A stretch of DNA of 43,244 nucleotides from an uncultured Lachnospiraceae bacterium (GTDB taxonomy: Bacteria > Bacillota > Clostridia > Lachnospirales > Lachnospiraceae). A model generated the notes under the pieces. That model made no database searches, had not been told where the DNA came from, and saw only the letters and a program-made list of their open reading frames with translations. Shown one piece after another: positions 18,205 to 25,765 of the stretch; position 1 is the first letter of the stretch; the number at the start of each line of letters is the position of its first letter. The DNA lies in contig CAJTMZ010000019.1 of NCBI GenBank assembly GCA_910577445.1, positions 1 through 43,244 of the forward strand, in the 5' to 3' direction. Both the position numbers and the translations under genes were made by a program.

Positions 18205-19728
18205 ATGGCACTGGAAGAAGAATTAAGGAATCTGGAAATCAGGAAGGAAAAGGTTCATGGCAGTAAGCGGCAGGAGAAGCAGCATGGGGCGGGCAAGCTC
18301 TCTGCCTGGGAGCGCATACAGCTTTTGATGGATAAGGATACCTTTGTGGAAACGGAGGTGTATCTGGAACACCGCTGCGCTTATTTCGGAATGGATAAAA
18401 ACAAAACGGAGGGCGACGGCGTGATTGCCGGTTACGGAAAAGTGGAGGGCAGGACGGTCTGCGTGTACGCCCAGGATTTCACCGTGTTCGGCGGCTCTAT
18501 CAGCGAGATGAACGCCAGAAAAATATCCAATATCCAAAACAAGGCGCTGCAGATGGAAGTGCCTGTGATTGGGCTTTTTGATTCGGGAGGCGCAAGGGTG
18601 CAGGAGGGAATCCTGGGGCTTTCCGGCCACGGCAATATTTTTTACAATAATGTCAAAGCATCGGGAAAGATTCCGCAGATATCCGCTATTATGGGAACCT
18701 GCGCGGGCGGCGCGTCCTATTCCCCGGCGCTTACGGACTTCATTATTATGGTGGACGAAACCAGCAATATGTTTATCACAGGCCCGAAAGTGGTAAAGGC
18801 TGCGATTGGGCAGACGGTTACCATGGACGAGCTGGGGGGCGCTGAAATCCACGCCAGAATCAGCGGCATGGCGGACCATGTGGCGGCAAACGACGAGGAC
18901 TGTATCCGCTACATCAAGCGGCTTCTTCAGTATCTGCCGGATAATTTCCATGAAAGGCCAGCTCGGGCAAAGGACTATACTTATAATGCGGAAAGAGGAA
19001 AAAGCATCGCGTCCCTGATACCGGAATCCAGACGGCACTCTTACGACATGCATAAAATCATCGACTGCATCATCGATGAGGGAAGCGGTCTGGAAATCAA
19101 GGAAAAATTTGCCTCCAATATTATTACCATGCTGGCAAGGGTAGGCGGCTATCCTGTGGGGATTGTGGCCAATCAGTCCGCCCGGATGGCGGGGTGCATC
19201 GATATCAACGCGGCCGACAAGGCGGCCGGTTTTATCCGGGTCTGCGACAGCTTCAATATCCCCCTGCTGAATCTGGTGGACGTGTCCGGTTTTTATCCGG
19301 GAAAGGAGCAGGAGCAGGGAGGCATCATCCGGCACGGGGCAAAAATGCTCTTTGCCTACAGCGAGGCGGAGGTTCTGAAAATCACCGTAATCCTGCGCAA
19401 GGCGTACGGAGGTTCCTATCTGGCGATGTGCAGCAAGGAGCTTGGAGCGGATGTGGTTTATGCGTGGCCCCGGGCGGAGATTGCCGTTATGAGCGCGGAG
19501 GCGGCTGTGGACGTGCTTTTCAAAAACGCCGGGGAAAGCCGGAGGGAGCAGTATTTAAAAGAGTACGGACAGCAGTTTTTAAATCCTTTTGAAGCGGCGC
19601 ATATGGGCTATGTGGACGAGGTCATTGACCCCCATCTTACCAGAGAAAATATTATAAGGATTCTTGATTTGTATCCGGCAAAGAAAGCGGCAAAGAAAAA
19701 GACGGCTCACGGGAATATTCCGCTGTAG
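18205..19728 (+). CDS. Acyl-CoA carboxylase, carboxyltransferase (beta) subunit
   Basis: This 507-residue protein is the full double-crotonase carboxyltransferase of the propionyl-/methylmalonyl-CoA type. Landmarks are GGSISEMNARKI near residue 94, FDSGGARVQEG near 124, TCAGGASYSPA near 164 and VDVSGFYPGKEQEQGG in the second half. Such subunits move CO2 between biotin on a carrier protein and an acyl-CoA. The partners expected for a complete enzyme (biotin carboxylase, biotin carrier, or the membrane decarboxylase subunits) are absent from the window, so it must use proteins encoded elsewhere. ATG 18205 follows CCGGAGGGGAAGCGGCAA. It is the last gene of the operon; no strong terminator is clear after it, only a weak hairpin and T-rich tract near 19775-19820. 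Whether it makes malonyl-, methylmalonyl- or another CoA ester cannot be told. Confidence 0.88.
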   Translation: MALEEELRNLEIRKEKVHGSKRQEKQHGAGKLSAWERIQLLMDKDTFVETEVYLEHRCAYFGMDKNKTEGDGVIAGYGKVEGRTVCVYAQDFTVFGGSISEMNARKISNIQNKALQMEVPVIGLFDSGGARVQEGILGLSGHGNIFYNNVKASGKIPQISAIMGTCAGGASYSPALTDFIIMVDETSNMFITGPKVVKAAIGQTVTMDELGGAEIHARISGMADHVAANDEDCIRYIKRLLQYLPDNFHERPARAKDYTYNAERGKSIASLIPESRRHSYDMHKIIDCIIDEGSGLEIKEKFASNIITMLARVGGYPVGIVANQSARMAGCIDINAADKAAGFIRVCDSFNIPLLNLVDVSGFYPGKEQEQGGIIRHGAKMLFAYSEAEVLKITVILRKAYGGSYLAMCSKELGADVVYAWPRAEIAVMSAEAAVDVLFKNAGESRREQYLKEYGQQFLNPFEAAHMGYVDEVIDPHLTRENIIRILDLYPAKKAAKKKTAHGNIPL

Positions 19729-19860
19729 CACGGCATAGGTACCGCATGTGTTTCGTCCCATGGAAAGCCTGTAATCACCGGTCTTTCGGAAAAAACCTTC
19801 ATTCGTTTTTTATTTTATCGTTTTCGGGCGTCAGTCCCTGATACGGCATAGTTTCTCATG

Positions 19861-19866
19861 TATAAT
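19861..19866 (+). promoter_or_regulatory. -10 box for the first XRE-type gene
   Basis: A perfect TATAAT at 19861-19866 lies 34 bases before ATG 19901. No good -35 box is seen. Its position argues against the ATG at 19865, which overlaps this box, as translation start. Confidence 0.5.
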
Positions 19867-19900
19867 GATGAACGATAATTCCGTTTGGGGAGGACAAAAG

Positions 19901-20125
19901 ATGAAAGAGCAGGATATGCTGGTGGAAAGAATCAAAAATCTGTGCAGGGAAAAGCAGATGACTTATTCCGCACTGGCTTGCGCGTCCGCCGTGCCTGTGG
20001 CGACTATCATGCATATTTTGGATAAGTCCACGGTAAATCCCGGAGTGCTTACGATAGAGAGGCTTTGCGAGGGTTTTGGCATCACTTTAAAAGAGTTTTT
20101 TGACTCCCGGGAATTTAATTCTTAA
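19901..20125 (+). CDS. Small XRE-family helix-turn-helix regulator
   Basis: The 74-residue protein consists almost wholly of one XRE/Cro-type HTH: IKNLCREKQMTYSALACASAVPVATIMHILD, then a helix with IERLCEGFGITLKEFF. ATG 19901 is chosen because GGGGAGGAC lies just ahead of it and a TATAAT box lies at 19861. Proteins of this kind are common in Lachnospiraceae and mostly unassigned. It sits between the glycan operon and a second HTH gene that precedes glf, so local control is plausible but unproven. Confidence 0.8.
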   Translation: MKEQDMLVERIKNLCREKQMTYSALACASAVPVATIMHILDKSTVNPGVLTIERLCEGFGITLKEFFDSREFNS

Positions 20126-20147
20126 AATAAAATTTATATTTTTTGGG

Positions 20148-20176
20148 GTGACTGTAGTTTACAGGTGTGATATACT
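20148..20176 (+). promoter_or_regulatory. Promoter for the second HTH gene and glf
   Basis: GTGACT (20148-20153), a 17-base spacer and TATACT (20171-20176) with an extended TGa just upstream form a good sigma-A promoter. It lies 58 bases before ATG 20234. Confidence 0.7.
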
Positions 20177-20233
20177 AATGAATTAGTTAAGGTAAAATGA
20201 CTTAAGACGCTATTAATAATGGAGGTCATCATA

Positions 20234-20569
20234 ATGACAAAAGCAGAAATATTAAAACAGGAAATTTTAAAGCAGTACAAAAGTGTAAGACAGTTTGCTA
20301 TTGATATGGAAATTCCTTACAGCACGCTGGTGACGGCATTGGATAGAGGTATTGAGGGCATGGCCTATGGAACGGTGATTCGTATGTGCGATAAGCTGAG
20401 CCTGAATCCCGTGGATTTTTCATCTCTTGAAAAGGGAGAGGTATTGGGAGAAAAGATTCTGGAAAACAGGGTTATGCAGTATTATATTCGTCTTAACAAG
20501 AAAGGGCGCAAGAAAATCCTTGAAATGATGGAGGATTATGTCCAACTGGAAAAATACAGGGAGCTGTAA
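20234..20569 (+). CDS. Short helix-turn-helix regulator next to glf
   Basis: The 111-residue protein has an XRE-like HTH in its N-terminal half (YKSVRQFAIDMEIPYSTLV, then a helix with VIRMCDKLSLNPVDF). A charged C-terminal helix follows (YYIRLNKKGRKKILEMMEDYVQL) that may dimerise. ATG 20234 is used because GGAGGTCAT lies just upstream; the in-frame ATG at 20219 overlaps that site. It has its own extended -10 promoter and ends six bases before glf, so the two are probably co-transcribed. Confidence 0.78.
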   Translation: MTKAEILKQEILKQYKSVRQFAIDMEIPYSTLVTALDRGIEGMAYGTVIRMCDKLSLNPVDFSSLEKGEVLGEKILENRVMQYYIRLNKKGRKKILEMMEDYVQLEKYREL

Positions 20570-20574
20570 AATAA

Positions 20575-21711
20575 ATGATGAAGCGCTTTGATTACCTGAT
20601 TGTGGGGGCCGGGCTTTTTGGCGCGGTCTTTTCGCATGAGATGAATAAACGCGGTAAGAGCTGTCTCGTAATCGACAGAAGGGAGCATATTGCCGGAAAT
20701 ATTTATACAAGCCGTAAGCGCGGTATTCATGTGCATGAATATGGCGCGCACATTTTTCATACCTCCAGCGAGAGTGTGTGGGATTATATTAACCGGTTTG
20801 CGCGGTTCAACCATTTTGTCAATTCCCCTATGGCGGTTTATAAGGATGAGATTTACAATCTGCCCTTTAATATGAACACTTTCAGCAGGCTCTGGGGGGT
20901 CAGGACCCCTGATGAAGCAAAGGCCGTGATTCGGGAACAGATAAAGGATTTGTCTATCGAAAACCCCCAAAATCTAGAGGAGCAGGCGCTGTCCCTTGCA
21001 GGCAGGGACGTGTATGAAAAGCTGATAAAGGGCTACACGGAAAAGCAGTGGGGAAGGGAATGCCGGGAGCTTCCCGCGTTTATCATCAAACGCCTTCCTC
21101 TGCGTTTTACCTATGACAATAATTACTTTACGGACAGATATCAGGGGATTCCTGAGGGCGGATATACGGCGATTATCGAAAAGATGCTGGAAAAAGCGGA
21201 GGTTCTGCTTGGCACCGATTACCGGGAGTTTGACAGAAGGCAAAAGGAAGCCGCAAAAGAGGGGAATGACTATATATCTTATGACAAAGTACTGTATACC
21301 GGCATGATAGACGAGTATTTTGATTACCGGCTGGGACATCTGGAATACCGTTCTCTGCGGTTTGAGAAGGAGGATATGCCGGACTGCGAAAATTATCAGG
21401 GAAACGCGGTGATAAATTATACGGAGAGGGAGATTCCCTATACCCGGATAATAGAGCATAAGCATTTTACGTTTGGGGAAGGCGAAGGCACAATAATCAC
21501 CAGAGAGTACCCGGCGGAATGGAAGCCGGGGGACGAGCCTTACTATCCCATTAACGACGAGCGCAACAACAGGCTGTTTGAAGAATATCTTGCGCTGGCT
21601 GAAAAGGAAAAAGGGGTTCTGTTTGGCGGAAGGCTCGGCCAGTACCGTTACTATGATATGGATAAAGTGATTGAAGCGGCCCTTGCATTGGCAAAAGAGG
21701 AAAGTAAATGA
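20575..21711 (+). CDS. glf: UDP-galactopyranose mutase
   Basis: This 378-residue flavoprotein is of normal family length. YLIVGAGLFGAVFSHE at residues 8-23 is the FAD-binding GxGxxG. IDRREHIAGNIYT, EYGAHIFHT and the substrate-site stretch FNMNTFSRLWG match Glf, as do EYPAEWKPGDEPYYPI and LGQYRYYDMD near the C-terminus. The enzyme converts UDP-galactopyranose to UDP-galactofuranose in the cytosol, the donor for galactofuranose in surface polysaccharides, which fits the neighbouring glycan genes. Either of two adjacent ATG codons (20575, 20578) could start it; AGGGAG lies upstream. A hairpin terminator follows at once. Confidence 0.95.
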   Translation: MMKRFDYLIVGAGLFGAVFSHEMNKRGKSCLVIDRREHIAGNIYTSRKRGIHVHEYGAHIFHTSSESVWDYINRFARFNHFVNSPMAVYKDEIYNLPFNMNTFSRLWGVRTPDEAKAVIREQIKDLSIENPQNLEEQALSLAGRDVYEKLIKGYTEKQWGRECRELPAFIIKRLPLRFTYDNNYFTDRYQGIPEGGYTAIIEKMLEKAEVLLGTDYREFDRRQKEAAKEGNDYISYDKVLYTGMIDEYFDYRLGHLEYRSLRFEKEDMPDCENYQGNAVINYTEREIPYTRIIEHKHFTFGEGEGTIITREYPAEWKPGDEPYYPINDERNNRLFEEYLALAEKEKGVLFGGRLGQYRYYDMDKVIEAALALAKEESK

Positions 21712-21722
21712 TGCGATAAATA

Positions 21723-21752
21723 AAGCGGTTCACAAAAGTGAGCCGCTTATTG
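21723..21752. terminator. Hairpin terminator between convergent glf and the FliD-like gene
   Basis: AAGCGGTTCAC (21723-21733) pairs with GTGAGCCGCTT (21738-21748) across a four-base loop, followed by ATTGTTAATT. On the other strand the hairpin follows the FliD-like gene (stop at 21768) and runs into a TTTAT-type tract, so it can serve both genes. Confidence 0.75.
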
Positions 21753-21767
21753 TTAATTATGAAGATA

Positions 21768-23072
21768 TCAGCAGTAACTGTTAAAGAGCATTCCACTGTA
21801 ATTGCTGGTCATATAGGGCGTTGCAAAATTATGACCGGGATTTTTATAGGCTACCATTGTCCGTTCGACATATTCCATAGGGTCTAAGGAAATCTGGTCC
21901 GTTTTCCGCAGGATGGAATTGGTGAAGTCCTTTATGGTGGAAAACTGTGAACGGCTTTCGTCGCTTAAGATGGAGTGCTTAAATAAATCGTCGTTCATCA
22001 CAAGCTGGCCGCTTTCCTCAAAGGAAAATCCCAGGCTTTCAAGCTCCGGCTGGTAGCTCTGGCAAATATGGCCCATTTCACCCAGAAGCCGGTTGCTTTT
22101 CGGGTGGCGGGTCACATATTCCGCGGCGGTGCTGATGAAAGAGTTATAGCCGCTTATGAGGTTATTAACGTTTTCCGTGAGAGAGTCAAGGTCTGTTTTC
22201 AGGCCAATCTGGGCGGTTTCACCGTTTGAATTGCTCACGCCGTTTAAAGTAATGTCAAACATTTTGTTGATGGTAAAATGATTGGAGGACGCCATATGGG
22301 GCTCCCCGTTTAACAAAAACTCGGCGTTGGAGGGCATTCTGGAAATAAAATCAAACCCAAGGTAGTCAATAGTGCCGGAGCGCTTGCTGGTCTTGTCATC
22401 GGAAACAAGGAAGATGTAATCCTTATTGTTTTTCAGCCCCACATTCATGGAGGTGAGGCGCAGGGAAGAATTTCCCCTCCCGTCGGATAAAAGGTCGGCG
22501 CTTATGCCGATATCCGCGTTGGTGATAAGCCGCGCAAGGCGTTCCTGAAGTTCTTTGTTTGTCTCTCCCTCCCGGACGTTGTACTGGAACTCATAACTTA
22601 AGTCGTTGACCGTGATGTCAAAGGAATAAGCGCCCGGCGTCAGCGACGACTTGCTGTCGGAGGGGAGAAAAGTTCCGAGGTTCACCTGATTGGAGGCCAA
22701 AGCCGTTACTTCTATATTATAGGAAGGCGCGTTTGCTTCCTCGCCGTTATCGCCCACATAGGAGGCGCTGACAATATCTTCCCGGCTGGAATAAGCGGCC
22801 TTTTTTCCAAACATTTCATCTTCGTCAAGGCCGCCGAGGGACGCAATGGTATTGCGGAGGTTTCTCGCGCCCTCCTTTAACCCCACGGCAAACTGACGGG
22901 ATTCTCTGCTGGTGTCAAGAATATACAGAGGGGAATCTTTATTCAGCTTGACAATGGAATTGTAAATACTGCGGAGCTCGCTCTTTTTATGAGTGTCATA
23001 TTGTGTGGTTTTCGGTATATAAGCGGTAAGATAATGGTTGTAAGCTACGTCAAGAGCCGCACTGTAAGCCAT
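21768..23072 (-). CDS. FliD-like flagellar cap/hook-associated protein 2 homologue, atypical
   Basis: ATG at 23072 is chosen because AAAGGAGGGCGAATT lies just ahead on the minus strand; an upstream in-frame ATG lacks a site. The 434-residue product has a FliD-type core: YNIEVTALASNQVNLGTF, YSFDITVNDLSYEFQYNVREGETNKELQ... and GISADLLSDGRGNSSLRLTS in the middle, then LNGVSNSNGETAQIGLKTDLD and LISGYNSFI, which resemble the FliD C-terminal domain. The usual N-terminal GLGSGLD(I/T) motif is absent, replaced by MAYSAALDVAYNHYL. The C-terminus ends MLFNSYC. FliD caps the growing filament outside the cell and is exported by the flagellar secretion system, so no Sec signal is expected or seen. No other flagellar gene is in the window. 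An alternative is a FliD-derived surface protein with another role. Confidence 0.7.
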   Translation of the reverse strand: MAYSAALDVAYNHYLTAYIPKTTQYDTHKKSELRSIYNSIVKLNKDSPLYILDTSRESRQFAVGLKEGARNLRNTIASLGGLDEDEMFGKKAAYSSREDIVSASYVGDNGEEANAPSYNIEVTALASNQVNLGTFLPSDSKSSLTPGAYSFDITVNDLSYEFQYNVREGETNKELQERLARLITNADIGISADLLSDGRGNSSLRLTSMNVGLKNNKDYIFLVSDDKTSKRSGTIDYLGFDFISRMPSNAEFLLNGEPHMASSNHFTINKMFDITLNGVSNSNGETAQIGLKTDLDSLTENVNNLISGYNSFISTAAEYVTRHPKSNRLLGEMGHICQSYQPELESLGFSFEESGQLVMNDDLFKHSILSDESRSQFSTIKDFTNSILRKTDQISLDPMEYVERTMVAYKNPGHNFATPYMTSNYSGMLFNSYC

Positions 23073-23115
23073 AATTCGCCCTCCTTTCCGTCTGTACACA
23101 AATTTTCTTAGGTTA

Positions 23116-23144
23116 ATTTTACCATGGAGAAAAAACGAATACAA
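23116..23144 (-). promoter_or_regulatory. Candidate sigma-A promoter of the FliD-like gene
   Basis: On the minus strand TTGTAT, a 17-base spacer and TAAAAT preceded by TGg end 43 bases before the start codon. No sigma-28 (TAAA/GCCGATAA-type) promoter typical of late flagellar genes was found. Confidence 0.4.
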
Positions 23145-23215
23145 TAGTATTTGCGTTAATTATTAAAAATTTATAAAAAAGAAGGGCTGATGCGCAAAAA
23201 TTCGCCTGATTACGG

Positions 23216-23244
23216 TTGACGGAAATAAAAGGATATGTTATAGT
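23216..23244 (+). promoter_or_regulatory. Promoter of rpmG-secE-nusG
   Basis: TTGACG (23216-23221), a 17-base spacer and TATAGT (23239-23244) form a near-consensus sigma-A promoter 67 bases before rpmG, divergent from the FliD-like gene. Confidence 0.82.
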
Positions 23245-23311
23245 AATCAAACAAAGATTGAGGTCTTTTTTTTATGCTCAAAAATCCGCTAAAGAGATTG
23301 GAGGAATCATC

Positions 23312-23461
23312 ATGCGTACGAGAATCACATTGGCATGTACTGAATGTAAACAGCGCAACTACAATACCACAAAGGATAAGAAGACACATCCTGAAAGAAT
23401 GGAGTTTAAGAAGTATTGTAGATTCTGCAGAACTCATACATTGCACAAAGAAACCAAATAA
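23312..23461 (+). CDS. rpmG: 50S ribosomal protein L33
   Basis: The 49-residue protein has two CxxC pairs (CTEC and CRFC), so it is the zinc-binding type of L33, and RMEFKKYCRFCRTHTLHKETK is typical of the family. ATG 23312 follows GGAGGAATCATC; upstream in-frame codons lie within the leader. It starts the rpmG-secE-nusG transcript, with secE 28 bases downstream. It is part of the large ribosomal subunit near the E site. Confidence 0.95.
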   Translation: MRTRITLACTECKQRNYNTTKDKKTHPERMEFKKYCRFCRTHTLHKETK

Positions 23462-23489
23462 TACCGCAGGTATCTGAAAGGAGTTTGAG

Positions 23490-23717
23490 ATGGCAGATTC
23501 TGCTAAGAAGGAAAAATCGGCCAAGCCGGCTAAAACAGCAAAACCAAATTTTTTCAAGGGAGTAAAGGTTGAGTTTAAGAAGATTTCATGGCCGGAGAAA
23601 GATGCGCTCTTAAAGCAGTCGGTTGCGGTTGTCTGTGTTTCGATGGTGGTTGGAGTCATTATTGCGGTACTGGACTTCTTTATGCAGTACGGCGTGGATA
23701 TCTTAACCAGTCTGTAG
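23490..23717 (+). CDS. secE: Preprotein translocase subunit SecE
   Basis: The 75-residue protein has a Lys/Ala-rich cytosolic start and the conserved amphipathic KVEFKKISWPEKDALL. One membrane segment follows, about residues 46-67 (VAVVCVSMVVGVIIAVLDFF). This single-span form is typical of Gram-positive bacteria. It stabilises SecY in the Sec channel. It lies between rpmG and nusG as in most bacteria, with AAAGGAGTTTGAG before ATG 23490. Confidence 0.95.
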   Translation: MADSAKKEKSAKPAKTAKPNFFKGVKVEFKKISWPEKDALLKQSVAVVCVSMVVGVIIAVLDFFMQYGVDILTSL

Positions 23718-23732
23718 AGCGAGGGTGAATGT

Positions 23733-24251
23733 ATGGCAGAGGCAAGCTGGTATGTAGTGCATACCTATTCCGGATATGAAAACAAGGTAAAGGCCAATAT
23801 AGAAAAGACAATCGAGAACAGACATCTGGAAGAGGAGATTCTGGAGGTCCGCGTGCCGATGCAGGACGTGGTGGAACTGAAAAACGGAGCCAGAAAGACG
23901 GTTCAGAAGAAAATGTTTCCGGGTTATGTTCTGATTAATATGGTTATGAATGACGACACATGGTATGTTGTCCGTAATACCAGAGGCGTAACAGGGTTTG
24001 TAGGCCCCGGAAGCAAGCCGGTGCCTTTATCTGAGGCGGAAATGAAGCCTCTGGGAATCAAGACAGAGAATATTTCGGTGGATTTCGCGGAAGGCGATAC
24101 CATTGCCGTGGTGGCGGGCGTATGGAAAGATACCATCGGCGCCGTGCAGAAGATGGATTACGGCAAACAGACGGCTACCATCAACGTGGAGCTGTTCGGC
24201 AGGGAGACACCTGTGGAAATCAGTTTCGCGGAAGTAAGAAAAATGTCATAG
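23733..24251 (+). CDS. nusG: Transcription termination/antitermination factor NusG
   Basis: The 172-residue protein has the NGN domain (WYVVHTYSGYENKVKANIEKTIENR, then KMFPGYVLINM and TRGVTGFVG). A KOW domain follows, with AEGDTIAVVAGVWKDTIGAVQKMD. It binds the clamp helices of RNA polymerase and tunes elongation and Rho/ribosome coupling. It starts 15 bases after secE, co-transcribed from the promoter at 23216. Confidence 0.95.
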   Translation: MAEASWYVVHTYSGYENKVKANIEKTIENRHLEEEILEVRVPMQDVVELKNGARKTVQKKMFPGYVLINMVMNDDTWYVVRNTRGVTGFVGPGSKPVPLSEAEMKPLGIKTENISVDFAEGDTIAVVAGVWKDTIGAVQKMDYGKQTATINVELFGRETPVEISFAEVRKMS

Positions 24252-24411
24252 GTTCAGGCGTTAAGGTATTTATTATGGGACGGTGGCGAACTGTTTCATA
24301 TAAATATACAGAAACTTTACAATGGTCTGCGAATGCAGGCTGTGGGAGCGGAAGAAATTCCGTGCCATACCACGATGCAATTAAGTTTGCATGATTAAGG
24401 AGGTGCCATAA

Positions 24412-24837
24412 ATGGCAAAGAAAGTAGAAGGATATATCAAGTTACAAATCCCTGCTGGTAAAGCTACACCAGCTCCCCCGGTAGGTCCCGCACTTGGACA
24501 GCACGGGGTTAACATCGTTGAGTTTACAAAACAGTTCAACGCAAGAACGGCTGACAAGGGCGATGTGATTATACCTGTGGTTATCACGGTATATGCAGAC
24601 AGAAGCTTCAGTTTTATTACGAAGACTCCCCCCGCAGCAGTGCTTCTTAAAAAGGCGTGCAATATTAAATCCGGTTCTGCAGTACCGAACAAGGCAAAGG
24701 TTGCAACCATTACCAAAGCTCAGGTAAAGGAAATTGCAGAGACCAAGATGCCCGACTTAAACGCGGCGAGCATTGAAGCGGCAATGAGCATGATTGCCGG
24801 TACGGCAAGAAGCATGGGCATTACAGTAGTGGATTAA
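24412..24837 (+). CDS. rplK: 50S ribosomal protein L11
   Basis: The 141-residue protein has the full family pattern: GYIKLQIPAGKATPAPPVGPALGQHGVNI at the N-terminus, then the RNA-binding half with SFITKTPPAAVLLKKA and SMGITVVD. It binds the GTPase-associated centre of 23S rRNA. ATG 24412 follows AAGGAGGTGCCATAA. A 160-base gap separates it from nusG and no clear promoter was seen there, so read-through from nusG is possible. Confidence 0.97.
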   Translation: MAKKVEGYIKLQIPAGKATPAPPVGPALGQHGVNIVEFTKQFNARTADKGDVIIPVVITVYADRSFSFITKTPPAAVLLKKACNIKSGSAVPNKAKVATITKAQVKEIAETKMPDLNAASIEAAMSMIAGTARSMGITVVD

Positions 24838-24940
24838 CTAATAAATATTGAAAAGTGGGAGGCACTTAAGACCGTGCGGAATTTCGGCGCGGTAAGGCCG
24901 AAGGCTGTCAGGTGCCGCTGGAACCATAGGAGGAATAATA

Positions 24941-25630
24941 ATGAAACGAGGAAAAAGATATACGGAAGCTGCAAAACAGGTTGACCGCGCAATGGTATAC
25001 GAGCCCGCTGATGCGATTGAACTGGTAAAAAAGACAGCAGTTGCAAAATTTGACGAGACCGTTGAGGTTCACATCAGAACAGGCTGCGACGGACGTCACG
25101 CGGAACAGCAGATTCGTGGCGCGGTAGTGCTTCCCAACGGTACAGGTAAGACCGTTAAGGTACTGGTTTTTGCCAAGGGAGACAAGTTAAATGAAGCTGA
25201 GGCGGCCGGTGCGGATTATGTGGGCGGCGAGGAGCTGATTCCCAGAATCCAGAAAGACGGATGGCTTGATTTTGACGTTGTGGTTGCCACACCTGACATG
25301 ATGGGCGTTGTGGGACGTCTTGGTAAGGTTTTAGGACCTAAAGGACTGATGCCCAATCCGAAGGCAGGCACGGTTACCATGGACGTAACCAAGGCGATTA
25401 ACGATATCAAAGCAGGTAAGATTGAGTACAGGCTTGACAGGTCCAACATTATCCATGTGCCGGTTGGAAAGGCTTCTTTTGAAAATGAGAAGCTCCAGGA
25501 AAACTTCAGCGCACTGATGGATGCGATTGTTAAGGCAAGACCTTCGGCACTCAAGGGTCAGTATTTGAAGAGCATTACGCTTACTTCCACCATGGGCCCC
25601 GGCGTGCGGGTTAACACTGCAAAGTTCTGA
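24941..25630 (+). CDS. rplA: 50S ribosomal protein L1
   Basis: The 229-residue protein is standard L1: MKRGKRYTEAAKQVD, GTGKTVKVLVFAKG, GRLGKVLGPKGLMPNPKAGTV and KSITLTSTMGPGVRV. It forms the L1 stalk and in many bacteria also represses its own operon by binding the leader mRNA. The 103-base spacer after rplK holds GGAGGCAC and GGTGCC segments able to pair, but I cannot confirm an L1 site. A strong terminator follows at 25648. Confidence 0.97.
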   Translation: MKRGKRYTEAAKQVDRAMVYEPADAIELVKKTAVAKFDETVEVHIRTGCDGRHAEQQIRGAVVLPNGTGKTVKVLVFAKGDKLNEAEAAGADYVGGEELIPRIQKDGWLDFDVVVATPDMMGVVGRLGKVLGPKGLMPNPKAGTVTMDVTKAINDIKAGKIEYRLDRSNIIHVPVGKASFENEKLQENFSALMDAIVKARPSALKGQYLKSITLTSTMGPGVRVNTAKF

Positions 25631-25647
25631 TTTGGAAATTACAAAAG

Positions 25648-25675
25648 CCGCGGCTTGGCAAAGCCGCGGTTTTTT
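25648..25675 (+). terminator. Intrinsic terminator of the rplK-rplA transcript
   Basis: CCGCGGCTT (25648-25656) pairs perfectly with AAGCCGCGG (25661-25669) across a GGCA loop and is followed by six T. Confidence 0.92.
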
Positions 25676-25765
25676 AAATAGCGTGCCCGGCGTAGCACGT
25701 TCCTGGCATAGCAATATCGGTTCCGCGCGGGGCGTATGCGCGGAATGTTTTTGGAGGCGAAGGGA

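Noticed and set aside
18223..19335. 370-codon minus-strand frame opposite the carboxyltransferase gene
   Set aside because: It is an antisense shadow of a conserved gene, with His/Arg-rich composition typical of such shadows and no ribosome binding site.
19729..19830. Terminator after the carboxyltransferase gene
   Set aside because: Only a weak GGT/ACC-type hairpin precedes the T-rich tract near 19804-19820, too weak to list as a feature.
24122..24394. 90-codon frame overlapping the end of nusG
   Set aside because: Wrong frame within nusG, no similarity to anything known and no ribosome binding site.
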